Source: Schistocephalus solidus (taxonomy: Eukaryota > Platyhelminthes > Cestoda > Diphyllobothriidea > Diphyllobothriidae). From it: 64,000 nucleotides of DNA. Positions 1-13,138 of the stretch are shown in pieces. Under the pieces are notes generated by a model, which did no database searches, was not told the origin of the DNA, and was given only the letters and a program-made list of their open reading frames with translations. Made by a program: the position numbers and the translations under genes. Location: the NCBI GenBank assembly GCA_017591395.1, contig WEDG01000303.1, forward strand, positions 62,001 to 126,000, written 5' to 3'. Every line of letters begins with the position of its first letter. Positions within the stretch are counted from its first letter, which is position 1.

Positions 1-1690
1 ACGGGTTTCCTGTTTGGCGATATTCTGCTTTACAATGAAGAATTCCGGTTGAGGTACGGAACCATGCTAACTTTTTCGTTTTCTTTGTCGGCCCCTCCCA
101 GGATTATGGTGGAAGACCACCTCGAATACGGAAATGACAGGCTCCGACTTAGGGGTATCGCCTTGACAACACTAGTGAAAGCTCATTGGACCTTCCGTTT
201 TCGTGTCAGTTTCCCAGTTCTTCCCACTAATTGTCTTGGGAGCACTTTTTACATGATCTCGCGGTTTTCACTTGGCTGCGTAAACTACGCGCGGCTTAAC
301 TCTGTTGCTTAATGCATTAAAACAAGCTCCTAGCGTATGCATGTTTTTTTCAGCTTGCTGCATATTTTCAATTCCACTGTCCAACCGGTTGATTCCCCTT
401 GTTTTCGGGGTGAACTACTTGCACTCCTAAACACGGACTTTTTGGACTTGCGCTTAGTCTGCCCAGTACTCTGCAACTTCCAGCTTCTTTGCTGCATCAC
501 CTTGCTTTGTTAGACGAAAGTCTATCAAAACCGCGAATCTGCGTCAACAAGCCTGCGCATGAGTCACGCTACAGTGAGGCCACGATGCAAGCGTCGAGTG
601 GGAGCTGGCAGGCATTAAGAAGGCCGTTAGGTTTTGATGCTGATGCACCAAGTGGAGCTAGCAGGTTACAACACTTACCTTCGTAAGTAGTGTGCTCGGG
701 GGGGGGGCGTATATCCACGTGACTGTGATATTGAACGGTGGTGCCGCTTGGATCTGTCCTTGGTGTGACGGCTGGCTAGAACCCCGCCGCCTCGACTGAT
801 CGGCAAAACCAGACGGGGCTAATGAGCCTATCTGTCACAAGATAGGCTAATCTGTGTACGGCTTCTTAAGGGGAAGAGATAGACGGGGGGCTGGCTGGCA
901 AGTCATGCACTGTCGCTTTGATCAAGTGTTACCCCCGGAATTTGGAACGAACGGGCGGGCGTGGGGCGGAGGAGGGCAGTTAGGTGGATGACCAGTCTTT
1001 GGTTTATTTGAGGAATTAAGGCTTACACCTTGAACTCCCAATTTGGTCCAGACAAATCAGACGAATTAGCAATAATGTAAAGGATTACATAGTCGCACAG
1101 TCCCCTTGCCACTGTGGCATGTGGCTGCGAAGACGATTATTAAATATCTGCTCACTCTGAGACATTACAATCGTCTGAGGTAGGTTATTCTACGGTTGCC
1201 TGCACAGTTGCTGAAAAAATACTTCCTTGTGGCATACATGGTTTGAGGGGAGGCTTCTGGAGGTTGGCTAGGGTGGCGAGCTGGAAGAAACCATCACACA
1301 GGAGGGCGTATTCCAAGCCACGCATGATACCGAGAGTTTTATATTAAGCCTCCGCGCAACTGCCTATACATTAGAGGATAGAGATTTAGGTTAGCTAGCC
1401 GGACCTCGTATGGCAGTGCACCTTTAAACTCTAACTAATTTTGTGGCTCGCTTCTGCATTATTTCAGGTAGATTTTACTCCCACTGCGTCCAGTGTCTCC
1501 AGAATTGGATCGCGTATTCAATATGCGACCTAAAAAACGTTCTGAAGTCTGTGGTAAAGCACTCTTAACCGCAAAATGTAAGTACCCGCTTGATGGCCTA
1601 CAATACGGAATTTTCCGTTTTATCCGCCCTATAACAGTGTGCAGATGGCTCTAGGGTGTCTGTCACCCAAATGCCGATATCCTCCTGTTT
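1..1690. other. no gene recognised
   Basis: The two short open frames near 49-312 and 489-686 have no recognisable motif and no exon-like context. A run of nine G lies near 700-709. I see no repeat here that is shared with the rest of the window. Confidence 0.4.
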
Positions 1691-1982
1691 CTACTTCTCG
1701 GAGTGACATTCTGTCCAGATGTTAAGTGCGCGCATTGCGGACCTGGTTTCGATTCCCGAGGCGCAGCATAGGGCATTTGAAGGACAGGAACCAGCTGGGG
1801 GACCACTCTTCCAATCGATGAGGGTATTCTTGGATGTCGGCTTTGCTGGCAGCGCTGTGGGAATGACTTTCCATGTGTTTATGTCGTCCGATAACATGGT
1901 ACACTCATAATCCAATTCTTGTGACAGTTCGACCGTCGATTTCGACGAGGTCCACTGTATGCTCCACACCAGGTGGTGAAGG

Positions 1983-4587
1983 GACGGTGACTTGCGCGTG
2001 GATTAGTTTTAAGTGATATTAGCCTTGCGCTGCAGCTACCGCACTCTCTCCTCCTCCCCCACCTGAGCCCGGTGCCAAGACAGAGTCAAGAAGACCAGAT
2101 ATGGAGAGGGCGCATGTGGCTGGCGCGGTCGGAGCCGCCCCTCGGCGTACCACCACACCTGGCTCGGATCCCACGGAGTGGGAGTGCCATAAAGGCCACA
2201 TTAAGAAGGAGCCATTGCAACCTGACTCTCAGTCCGCCAGTCAGCCACTCCACACAAAACACGCATTGGGCTGACCACGCGGTCCCAGTTATCCCGTCAG
2301 TTGGCAACCTTCCAAGCCACGGTTTTTAGCGCACCATGATAGTTTTAAGCGCGTCAGATTGTTTATAGTGAGCAACATGCGCTGAACTGTTGACCTCACT
2401 CTCTCCCTCACCCCAACAGTCAAACCGCTGTCCGAGCCGGTCAGTTGTCTGTACACAATCATTAACTGACAAGATAATAGGGGTCGGTCCCTGAACTGCC
2501 GTGTTCCTCTGTATTATTGGCCTTCTGGAACTAGCCAAGATGCTCTCTTCATCTGCAAATCTCCTTTTCGGGTCTATCACTAATTTGCGGAGTTTCAGAA
2601 GTTCCGCTGTAGGGTTTTCCGGGTTAAAAATACACGAGGAGCGTTTTAGAGGTTGAATTTTCTGGACAGAAGCAAATTATCCTCTTTTTTGATGTCCGAA
2701 ACAAACTTAATAGGCCGGTGTCTGACAGGTTCCGAACGATTACCTTATTTTTCGAATAAAGCATACTCTTCAGTACGTGCTGAAACCTATTAAGGTCAGC
2801 GGAAATTCTTTCCTTCAGGGTAGGAGCATTCAGACTACTACTACTACGCAATTCTGGCAATCAAATGGGTCCTTTGTTCTACTTCCGGCCAAATTTTCAA
2901 CCCAAGGCCTAGAGAGATCCACCGAAATGGGTTTTTTTGCTCCACACGTCTGTTGTGGTGCTTTGCCAGTCCCTCTAGCCACTGTTTTTTTTACTTTGCT
3001 TTTAACTAAGTGCTTTATAGAACTCTCGTGATAGCCAAGAAAACTTAATGGCAACGTTAGACCGGGCAACCTAGTTGTCTCTCCTCTGAGCACAAGGGAT
3101 TCCTCGTCATTTACAGATTTAGACGAGCTAGATTCTGTGACATCAGGTAATATTTCTGTGTTGTTGCTTCGGTTGTCTTGCGTAGGAATCCCGTCCGTAC
3201 ATTGACGGTCTCCTGAAACTGTATGTTTGACAGTTATTGTGTTTGAATGTTTACCTTTTTGACTCTAGTCCTGCTACTCTCCCTTTGTCTATCCTTTTTC
3301 TGTTGCACGAGCCTCTTTATCTCACTTTCGAGTTCATTAACTTTGAGCTACACGAGTCTTCATTACTGTAACCTAACTCACGTGCGAGCAATCGCCGGAA
3401 AAAAATAATGGTACCCTCTTTTTGCTGAAGACGATCGTCGGGGCTTATGACGGACATGAAAACGTAAAAAATGAGTTACTCGGTTCCGACTGACGACTGT
3501 TAGTTCAATTACGGTACCGTTACGCCGTATACGGGTGTCGCAACGTTTACTGGACGGTTTGTCGTGCACAAAGTTCACAAAAGGTTACGCTTTTGAGTCC
3601 CATTTCTGTTCGTATGTCGTTCCTGGATGTCTGAACGGCGATCACGCCTTCCGTGGTCTCGGAGCCTCCCCCGGCACCCCAGGATTTCGACAACCCCCTC
3701 TTTATGCACCTTTTTGTTTAGGAGATGCAACAAAGTGGGTTACTTTAATCATAATCTAATTACAAATCGTGGCTGCTTAAATCTCCAGGATAAGGATGCA
3801 GAACACATGAAAAGGAACCACCCACAATGCATGCGACTTTGCGCTGAATTCCAATAATTTTTTTAGAATTAAGGTGAGGGTTAGGGTTTGGTTAACGTTT
3901 ACAGTTACGGTCAGAGTTGGGGTTAAGGTCATGATTTGGCTAAGGATTAAGGGTCTAATCGTGCTAGTTTAGGACTAGGGTTAAGATCAAGGTGGCAGTT
4001 TAGTTCAAAGTTAGGGCTAACGTTAGCGTTAAGACACTGATATATTTACCCTTCCTGAAATTTACCGTAAGGGTATATGTTTTTTAAACGGGCGGTTCCT
4101 AGGCGGCCATACAAGTCCTCCATTCCGAGTGTGGTTCTTGCATACCAGTTAATGTTGTTTCAACGTCTGCCGTTGAAACGCTTTTGAATCGCCCGTCCTA
4201 AGAGGGGCTACCTGAACACCTTTGAGGATACATTAGTCAGTACCGATAGAGGCAATGGTCACTCTTAATGTGGCCTTTGTGCCATTCTGACCATCTTAGA
4301 TCTGATCTCCGATGTGTCTACTAGGCGATATACGTGAAGGGCTGGTTATCTTTGCAGGCCATTTCTCCCCCGCCCAGCTCCGGTCTTACCGTCGGAGATA
4401 AATGTAGGTCAAGTCTACCTACCTAATACGACAGATCGACCGTCGATTTCTACGAGGTCCACCGAGTGCTCCACAGCATGATGGCAAACGAACAATGACG
4501 TGCGCGTGAATTCGTCTATATGACACGACAGTTCGACCGTCGTAGTCCGACGATGTCCACCGTATGCTCCATGGAAGGGTGGAGCAG
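1983..4587 (+). repeat. 2,605 bp tandem duplication, unit 1
   Basis: This unit is followed directly by a second copy offset by 2,605 bp. I found only a few differences: a 2-base indel in the T-run near 4079, a single-T indel near 4612, G versus A at 4303/6906, and some scatter in the first 30 bases. The unit opens with the dispersed repeat called family A here (about 2000-2345). A stretch of minus-strand open frames follows at 2326-3093 with no family I recognise. It ends with a MITE-like element containing TTAGGG-type repeats (3769-4112) and two short family A sub-repeats (4436-4587). No host gene is visible. Confidence 0.9.
3769..4112 (+). mobile_element. MITE-like element with TTAGGG-type core (copy in unit 1)
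   Basis: Degenerate inverted ends (GAACCACCC at the left, GGGCGGTTCC and GCGGCCATA at the right) enclose about 170 bases of irregular GGTTAGGG/GGGTTAAGG sequence at 3868-4040. The right end has lost about 15 bases relative to the better copies at 18183 and 23484. No coding capacity. Confidence 0.6.
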
Positions 4588-7192
4588 GGACGGTGACTTG
4601 CGCGTGAATTAGTTTAAGTGATAGTAGCCTTGCGCTGCAGCTACCGCACTCTCTCCTCCTCCCCCACCTGAGCCCGGTGCCAAGACAGAGTCAAGAAGAC
4701 CAGATATGGAGAGGGCGCATGTGGCTGGCGCGGTCGGAGCCGCCCCTCGGCGTACCACCACACCTGGCTCGGATCCCACGGAGTGGGAGTGCCATAAAGG
4801 CCACATTAAGAAGGAGCCATTGCAACCTGACTCTCAGTCCGCCAGTCAGCCACTCCACACAAAACACGCATTGGGCTGACCACGCGGTCCCAGTTATCCC
4901 GTCAGTTGGCAACCTTCCAAGCCACGGTTTTTAGCGCACCATGATAGTTTTAAGCGCGTCAGATTGTTTATAGTGAGCAACATGCGCTGAACTGTTGACC
5001 TCACTCTCTCCCTCACCCCAACAGTCAAACCGCTGTCCGAGCCGGTCAGTTGTCTGTACACAATCATTAACTGACAAGATAATAGGGGTCGGTCCCTGAA
5101 CTGCCGTGTTCCTCTGTATTATTGGCCTTCTGGAACTAGCCAAGATGCTCTCTTCATCTGCAAATCTCCTTTTCGGGTCTATCACTAATTTGCGGAGTTT
5201 CAGAAGTTCCGCTGTAGGGTTTTCCGGGTTAAAAATACACGAGGAGCGTTTTAGAGGTTGAATTTTCTGGACAGAAGCAAATTATCCTCTTTTTTGATGT
5301 CCGAAACAAACTTAATAGGCCGGTGTCTGACAGGTTCCGAACGATTACCTTATTTTTCGAATAAAGCATACTCTTCAGTACGTGCTGAAACCTATTAAGG
5401 TCAGCGGAAATTCTTTCCTTCAGGGTAGGAGCATTCAGACTACTACTACTACGCAATTCTGGCAATCAAATGGGTCCTTTGTTCTACTTCCGGCCAAATT
5501 TTCAACCCAAGGCCTAGAGAGATCCACCGAAATGGGTTTTTTTGCTCCACACGTCTGTTGTGGTGCTTTGCCAGTCCCTCTAGCCACTGTTTTTTTTACT
5601 TTGCTTTTAACTAAGTGCTTTATAGAACTCTCGTGATAGCCAAGAAAACTTAATGGCAACGTTAGACCGGGCAACCTAGTTGTCTCTCCTCTGAGCACAA
5701 GGGATTCCTCGTCATTTACAGATTTAGACGAGCTAGATTCTGTGACATCAGGTAATATTTCTGTGTTGTTGCTTCGGTTGTCTTGCGTAGGAATCCCGTC
5801 CGTACATTGACGGTCTCCTGAAACTGTATGTTTGACAGTTATTGTGTTTGAATGTTTACCTTTTTGACTCTAGTCCTGCTACTCTCCCTTTGTCTATCCT
5901 TTTTCTGTTGCACGAGCCTCTTTATCTCACTTTCGAGTTCATTAACTTTGAGCTACACGAGTCTTCATTACTGTAACCTAACTCACGTGCGAGCAATCGC
6001 CGGAAAAAAATAATGGTACCCTCTTTTTGCTGAAGACGATCGTCGGGGCTTATGACGGACATGAAAACGTAAAAAATGAGTTACTCGGTTCCGACTGACG
6101 ACTGTTAGTTCAATTACGGTACCGTTACGCCGTATACGGGTGTCGCAACGTTTACTGGACGGTTTGTCGTGCACAAAGTTCACAAAAGGTTACGCTTTTG
6201 AGTCCCATTTCTGTTCGTATGTCGTTCCTGGATGTCTGAACGGCGATCACGCCTTCCGTGGTCTCGGAGCCTCCCCCGGCACCCCAGGATTTCGACAACC
6301 CCCTCTTTATGCACCTTTTTGTTTAGGAGATGCAACAAAGTGGGTTACTTTAATCATAATCTAATTACAAATCGTGGCTGCTTAAATCTCCAGGATAAGG
6401 ATGCAGAACACATGAAAAGGAACCACCCACAATGCATGCGACTTTGCGCTGAATTCCAATAATTTTTTTAGAATTAAGGTGAGGGTTAGGGTTTGGTTAA
6501 CGTTTACAGTTACGGTCAGAGTTGGGGTTAAGGTCATGATTTGGCTAAGGATTAAGGGTCTAATCGTGCTAGTTTAGGACTAGGGTTAAGATCAAGGTGG
6601 CAGTTTAGTTCAAAGTTAGGGCTAACGTTAGCGTTAAGACACTGATATATTTACCCTTCCTGAAATTTACCGTAAGGGTATATTTTTTAAACGGGCGGTT
6701 CCTAGGCGGCCATACAAGTCCTCCATTCCGAGTGTGGTTCTTGCATACCAGTTAATGTTGTTTCAACGTCTGCCGTTGAAACGCTTTTGAATCGCCCGTC
6801 CTAAGAGGGGCTACCTGAACACCTTTGAGGATACATTAGTCAGTACCGATAGAGGCAATGGTCACTCTTAATGTGGCCTTTGTGCCATTCTGACCATCTT
6901 AGATCTAATCTCCGATGTGTCTACTAGGCGATATACGTGAAGGGCTGGTTATCTTTGCAGGCCATTTCTCCCCCGCCCAGCTCCGGTCTTACCGTCGGAG
7001 ATAAATGTAGGTCAAGTCTACCTACCTAATACGACAGATCGACCGTCGATTTCTACGAGGTCCACCGAGTGCTCCACAGCATGATGGCAAACGAACAATG
7101 ACGTGCGCGTGAATTCGTCTATATGACACGACAGTTCGACCGTCGTAGTCCGACGATGTCCACCGTATGCTCCATGGAAGGGTGGAGCAGGG
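4588..7192 (+). repeat. 2,605 bp tandem duplication, unit 2
   Basis: Almost identical to the preceding unit, including all its open frames at the same offset. The near identity of non-coding sequence means a very recent duplication, gene conversion, or an assembly duplicate of one locus. The junction continues into the start of a third unit. Confidence 0.9.
6374..6715 (+). mobile_element. MITE-like element with TTAGGG-type core (copy in unit 2)
   Basis: Same element at the same offset in the second tandem unit, with a 2-base deletion in the T-run near the right end. Confidence 0.6.
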
Positions 7193-7810
7193 ACGGTGAC
7201 TTGCGCGTGAATTAGTTTTAAGTGATAGTAGCCTTGCGCTGCAGCTACCGCACTCTCTCCTCCTCCCCCACCTGAGCCCGGTGTCAAGACAGAGTCAATA
7301 AGACCGGAGGCGGGAGAGGACGCAGGTGGCTGGCGCGGCTGGGTCCCCTATGTCCTAGCCGCCCCTAGGCGTGCCACCACACCTCCATGTTCGGCATTTG
7401 TTATGGGAGTGCAAACCGAATAACGCATGCCATGCCCTAATGTGGCCCCCGTGTTGGTCCAACGCATCTACCACGTGGCCCGTATAGGGGGCACTTTCGT
7501 CTATATACTTGCGATGCAGCTACCCACTGTCTCCCCCTTCCCCCATCTGAGCCCGGAGTCAAGACGACCGGAGGCGGGAGAGGGGGAAGTGCTTTGCGCG
7601 GCCGGAGGCACCCCGTAAGCGCGTGCCGCCAAACCTGGCTCGGATTTCACGGAGTGGCAGCGCCATAGGGACCATATTAAGCGGAATCTATCGGAACCTG
7701 ACTCTCAGTCCAACAGCCGACCATTCTACACAAAACACACCCCAGACTGACTGATCGGTCTGACTTATCCCGTCATTTGGCAAACTTCCAACGCGTGGTT
7801 TTTAGCGCAA
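7193..7810 (+). repeat. third, truncated unit passing into diverged family A copies
   Basis: The first roughly 90 bases match the start of the two preceding units, then the sequence diverges near 7283 into an older family A copy. A second family A block follows at about 7490-7810. It shares the order of blocks (pyrimidine-rich stretch, GCCCGG, a CTGGCTCGGAT block, a CCTGACTCTCAGTCC block) but is much more diverged. Confidence 0.75.
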
Positions 7811-9004
7811 GAGAGAAGAGGGTGAAGTAGATGCCTCTCAAGTCCGCCTTACTATAAACCTACTCACGCGCACGACGTGGGTATTGTTGCTTCCAACGTT
7901 TTAACTGTTTTAATTGGCAGCAAGATATGACAGAATTGACTAGTACTGGGGGTTTATACGTCTGTGTTTTACTGAGAAAATCGACCTTAAACCAGAATAA
8001 ATGGCTGTGATCTGTCCAGTTAATATTCATCTGTCTGCTGGTCATGATTAGTCCAAGGGTTACTGTTTTCCTCGTCTCAATTGGAAGGGTTACAGGTGGA
8101 CCCACACTCACAGTATAGGTACTAGCTGTGCGTACGTTTTCACCTGTATAAATATACTACTGACTACCTGTTGGCAGTTTAATTAATTTTACGTGGTTAT
8201 CTCGCTGCGACTGAGAGAAGTCGACTCAAATATATCAACTTTCAGTCTACGCCTATAAACCTTCAAGTAAACCGAGTTACTCCAAGTTAGCGATTAGTTT
8301 CTGAGGAAATTAAAAAGCGCCAAGTTAAGGGTAGTTTTTCCGTTAAGACACGGATATATTTACCCTTCCTGAAATTGACCGTAAGCCCACCCATTTAAAG
8401 CCGGGGTCGGGGGTACTTCTTGTCTTCATGTCCGCCATACAAGGCATCCCGACTGATCTCCAGTTACATTCTGCTCTATTGGCTAGCTGACTTTCGCCTT
8501 TTATTGAAAACACTCTCTGCTCGATGGTCTGTTTCCATGGAATGGACGCTTTCCTGTCTGTCCTAGGCAGGACACTCGGTATTACCGCTGTTTGTTTAGC
8601 GAACCTCGCCCTTTCAGTAGTAGGATGGTTCGCGAAGTACGGCAGAGCTACCTGAGTTAGCAAAGCATGGCCATGCGAGCTTTTATGCATAATTAGCTCT
8701 TGGGTCCGCTCTTTTGCAGGCACTCGTATATGCTAATTGTTGCCTGGGGACATCGGTGCCCGATAAGCAGCGTGAGGTGGCGTTATAAAGTTTGCACACC
8801 GTACACTCTTTTTCCAGACATTTATTGCCCCGCACCCACCCTCTCCGGCAAGTCTGCACAATTCCAAGTCAGGTTGACCACCGCCTACCCGTACAGATGT
8901 CTCCAGTTCGGGAGCCTGCGCATATTTACTCCGAACCAAGTCCTCCCAGGCAGCTAAACCCGTCTGCGTGTGGGTCTGGCTTAAATCATTTGCCCACGTC
9001 CACT
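7811..9004. other. no gene recognised (apart from the MITE remnant at 8325-8433)
   Basis: Minus-strand open frames at 7860-8111 and 8343-8723 show no domain. The second runs through the MITE remnant, so it is not a real gene. Confidence 0.4.
8325..8433 (+). mobile_element. truncated right end of the TTAGGG-core MITE-like family
   Basis: Contains the family's right inner block (CGTTAAGACAC, ATATATTTACCCTTCCTG, GACCGTAAG) followed by a diverged right terminus ending in CCGCCATA. The core and left end are missing. Confidence 0.55.
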
Positions 9005-9245
9005 GCACAGCCCGTTGTGGACCGCGTGGTCAGTCCAATGTGTGTTTTGTGTGGAGTGGCTGACTGGCGGACTGAGAGTCAGGCTGCAATGGCTCCTTCT
9101 TAGTGTGGCCTTTATGACACCCCCGTTCAGTTGGGATCCGAGCCGCCCCTCTCTTATGTTGTTGTGTTCTTTTTTTGTGTTGGAACATAGTGCGTGGTCA
9201 TGCGCCCTCTCCCATCTTCGGTCTTCTTCACTCTGTGTGCTCGTG
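9005..9245 (-). repeat. dispersed repeat family A, reverse copy
   Basis: Reverse complement of about 2,100-2,330 of the tandem unit: it carries ATGTGTGTTTTGTGTGGAGT, GGACTGAGAGTCAGG and CTTCTTAGTGTGGCC, then diverges and ends in the block CGCCCTCTCCCATCTTC. Confidence 0.8.
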
Positions 9246-9284
9246 TACTCACTTGGTAGCAAATTTTGTCTTCTTCAAAAGGTA

Positions 9285-9720
9285 TCTTTTGGTTTTTTAA
9301 AAAATTCTAAATTGCCGAACGATCTTGAACCCGACATACGTGCATTCAGGGTTTCCAACCTACACGCTGCATGCATTCCGCCTAACGAAAATAACAAATT
9401 TCTCTACGATATGAGTAAGATGTCACATAGCACACACACAAGCTGTTGCAATGGATGTAAGCCATGTTTTATGGTTATTAAGAAGCATTAATAAATGAGC
9501 AGACACAATGCTTTATGAATGGGCATTTTACGGAGCTAGAAACTATTTTAAAACCGAAAGATATTCTTTCTCCAAATATCGCTTTTGACGAAGGCCTAGT
9601 GTCCTTGGAACTGACTTCAAGAAGGAATATTTTCGTGCATGTTCTCTATGAAATCTATAAATGCATTGAAGAGGAATGAGAAACATTCACACTACTTAAA
9701 TAGTCAGCCTTTTCAGAGTG
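9285..9720 (+). repeat. dispersed repeat family D, copy 1
   Basis: Clearly related to 59930-60330 in the same orientation. Shared landmarks in order are ACGCTGCATGCATTCCGCC (ACATGCTGCATACCCTTCGTC in the other copy), AGCATTAATAAATG and GAAACTATTTTAAAACCG. No coding signal; type of element unknown. Confidence 0.55.
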
Positions 9721-11128
9721 CAGTTGTTGCGGACGGCCCGAACATAACCCGTTCACGAACCGGTATCCTGCACTTCACTTGAAAATCTTACTTAAGTATT
9801 TTTTCGAATCAGAAGGGCATTTCACAAGTTATATTGATATTGCATGAGATACCAAATCTGGACTTCAACGCAGGTCCACTTGTATTCCTTATGGGTAGGA
9901 TCCTACCCCCGTGTCTTAAGACCACCAAACCAGGAGAGCAAACGGCAGTAGTCTACAAGCAGCGTTGTCCGCCTAGGTATATGCAAGGAATACGATTAGC
10001 AGCCTAGTGATCGTAACTACTTCTTTATGGCCAACAGTGTTGATCAGATTCCTGCATGGCATGGCATCAGGCGTATTCGAGTTACGAAGGCAAATTATTG
10101 CAGCGACGCTTGTCCAGTTTGTGGTACTCTGTGGAAGCATTATTCGTGCGTTTTCCAGCCACTAATGAAATAGCATTTTACCGCTACAGTATGCGAAAGA
10201 AGTTCACCCTTAAGAAGGAAGTTTATCAAGACATTAATGCATCCTCACAACGAAATGTACCGTCTGGCAAATGCGAATCGCCTCGTATCTATTGAGCTTG
10301 GGTTAAAGTTGCCGGTCATGAAGCTGATCACGATCCTTGAACTTTACTACGTAGGCCTCAGTAAGTCTGCACGGAGGCTGACGCGTCTGGAGCTTCCTGC
10401 GCCACAATCATCCCCCAAACGCCATGCCTTCCCCTGCCCGCCTAGCGGACGGCAATGTTGGAGGGACGATTTGTTCCCAAACTTTTAGCTAGCACCTCTG
10501 CTGTGAATATAGTTCCACTTGTAACCCCTAAATATACTAATGGCAGTTTATTGAATATTATGCTGTTATCTCGCTGTGGCTGAGAGAAGTCGGCCCAAAT
10601 ATTAATAGCGGCTTTCAGTTTACGCCTATAAAAACCTTCAAATAGACTACTTTACCTTTACCATTTAACTGCTACCCTAATAGTCCCTGCGCCGCGGATA
10701 GGAATTTAGCAGCTCACGCCACATTTCGTGCCCGAGGCACTGTCGACAGCTCGCGCGCGTCTCTCGGCTCAACGCCCAGCTGAGCGCGATCTACGCGCGA
10801 TTCGCGCATTCGCCCGCATGAATCTGCTCGACGTAGGCTTCCGTCGCACGAGTTGAAAATCGATGCGCAGTCAGTCAAAAGAAAGCGCGTGCGCGTGCAA
10901 GCGATGCTCCTGTCGGACTCCGGCTGATAACAGCGCCGGCCGGCGCATCACAGCCCTTGCCCCCTGCTCCGTCCCCGCTGCTATTTTTAGGTCATTTGCA
11001 GCGCTGATCCTGCCGTTTGGCCTTATAGTTTGTACTGTGTAGGATCGGCGCGGCTTGCCACGGCGGGTGCAACCTTTCTTCCTAGGTCCGGCCCTCGAGA
11101 CTCATTAAACGTTAGGCGGTCTGCTCAC
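9721..11128. other. no gene; contains a CpG-rich island
   Basis: No recognisable coding region. The block at about 10690-11000 is strikingly CpG-rich: I count about 21 CG dinucleotides in the 120 bases 10741-10860, against AT-rich flanks. Confidence 0.5.
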
Positions 11129-11156
11129 GTGTGTGTGTGTGTGCGTGCGCGTGTGT
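11129..11156. repeat. (GT)n microsatellite
   Basis: Imperfect GT/GC dinucleotide run of 28 bases. Confidence 0.9.
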
Positions 11157-11159
11157 AAC

Positions 11160-11355
11160 GACCTCTCCTATCTGCGGCATTCTTGACTCTGTGTTGACAT
11201 CGGGCCCAGGCGGGGAGTGGAACACAGAGTGAGGTAGATGATGTGAAAGTCTATTCTCACTAGAATCCAGCGCAAGTCACCGTCCCTGCACCACCCTGCT
11301 GTGGAGCATAGGGTGGACATAGTCGAAATCGACGGTCGAACTGTCATGTGAAACT
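11160..11355 (-). repeat. dispersed repeat family A, reverse copy
   Basis: Reverse complement of the block at 1915-2100. It contains the reverse of the GTTCGACCGTCGATTTCGAC motif, the GACGGTGACTTGCGC block and the CAGAGTCAAGA block. Confidence 0.75.
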
Positions 11356-13005
11356 TGGACATGCCGATGTTGTTAATTTCAAGAGGTAGCAACGTTTTAC
11401 ACTCACAGACTCCTGTGGAGCTATGCGATTTACAGTCAAGAGTAACTTTGCCTCGGTCACTCACGCAGTGTCCGCGAAATCAGACCAGGACTCACCCATT
11501 TTTAGGACACGTTTACCCCGATCCACAGGGGATGGCTAGTTATTGCACCGTTTTAAGCAGAGGGTAAATTGCACTTGGTTGTTGCATCAAGAGTTAAGGG
11601 ACCAGCATTTCGGGTCCGTGCTCCAACCCACCATAGGTAACGGAATCACAGAACGGTTAGGGCTCATTTAAAGGGGCCGTGTCCTGTTTGGCACGCGTTG
11701 ACGGGCTAGTTTTAGTTTTCCAGCCACTGCGTCCATGCCCATTTCCGGTTTTCTTGAATTTGCCTTGTCATCGGAACACGGTGGGTCGTCACCGTTTGCG
11801 ACAGTCGAGCCATTAATTGGAAGATCCATCCAGAAATTTCCCCTTGAAGTGCAGAGGTCGGACCATCCGTCAGAAGGGGGTCTCAATACCTGAGAAAATA
11901 TCAGTCCATTTATGAGAGATCCCTCGAGCTTAATCGTAAGTGACAGTTGGAGAGTTACGTGTTAGTTGGCTTTTGTCTGATTCGGCATTACTATCTCGGA
12001 AGAGGAGGCTGGGGTTTTTACTGTGTAAAACGTCCTCCTATAGTTGGGGTTTTTGGACTGAATCGCATAAGTATACCTCTTCATCCTGCCAATTTCATAT
12101 TAATGTGAAAGCGTATGATAATGCCCATTGTGCAGTCTTTTAGGGCCTTTATATAGTGTATAGCATCTGACCTTCAGTCGGGTGTAAATAGATGTAATGA
12201 AGCGCAATACGATAGACAGCCTTCTCGGTCTTGGATATCGTAAATGTGTATGCTGACAACTTTTGCCGCACGTATATGTTAGGAATGTCCACATTCCCAC
12301 GTGCGCGCGTTTCCTACGCTGCATGCTATTAACGTGCGCCCGACAGCGTCCCTCATTGCCTGTGGCCACAGTGCCCCCGCCAGATTTGGTTGGTTAATGT
12401 CCGCGAGAAATTGATTGGCTCTTTTAGAACTTTCTCTGGAAGCAGATTGGACACAATATAGCCAACCTGAACAGGATGCTATAAATGCACGCAGTTTTTC
12501 AGTGAGGAGGACTTGCAGGCTTTGAGTATATTTTCTCTCGACCGATCATGTTCTCTTTCTCTGCCGTGCTGGGGTTTGGGACAACAGTCGAGCAAGCGTA
12601 CGCTTCGCGTGAATTCTGAGTACCAGGTCGGGTCATAACAATGTATCACAAGGTTAACTTTTCGAACCCACTTTTCACAGCAGCTTCTGTGCAAAGGGAA
12701 TCTCTTGCTAAACAGTTGAACGTCAAATTCGTGTGTTCGCCCATACCTGCTGTTGAAATTGACTTCCCTCTAGCATTAAATCTCTCTGCAGACCATCTTT
12801 TAACGAATGTTATTTAAATATTTGAAAACTGTTAGAGTCCAGGGTCGTGCCTTCTACGGGGCCTTCCGGGGATGAGTCATGCGCCCTTTCCCAGTCTTGG
12901 CTGTTATCGCTCGTTCTATTTGACGATGGCGATAATTGAGGGGCTCGAACATCGCAAATGTTGTAGTAAGACAGCCTCCTCAGAACGAAAAAATCCTAAG
13001 CATAA
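11356..13005. other. no gene recognised
   Basis: Several short open frames on both strands (for example 11668-11886 and 12100-12369, minus) without motif or exon context. No repeat shared with the rest of the window was noticed. Confidence 0.35.
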
Positions 13006-13010
13006 TCCCC

Positions 13011-13015
13011 CTTCT

Positions 13016-13059
<44 letters not shown>

Positions 13060-13138
13060 TTATTATTATTATTATTATTATTATTCGTCATAACCACCAC
13101 CACCACCACCACCACCACCACCACCACCACCACCACCA
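13011..13138. repeat. compound trinucleotide microsatellite (TTC)n-(TTA)n-(CCA)n
   Basis: Three tracts directly follow each other: TTC to about 13057, TTA to about 13086, then CCA from about 13093 to 13138. The long open frames across it are translations of the simple repeat. Confidence 0.95.

Noticed and set aside
2326..3093. Protein-coding gene on the minus strand of the tandem unit
   Set aside because: Several frames with stops between them, no motif, and identity between units extends equally over non-coding sequence.
3868..4040. Interstitial telomere from a chromosome fusion or subtelomeric location
   Set aside because: The repeats are highly degenerate, short, in both orientations at several sites, and sit inside elements with inverted ends.
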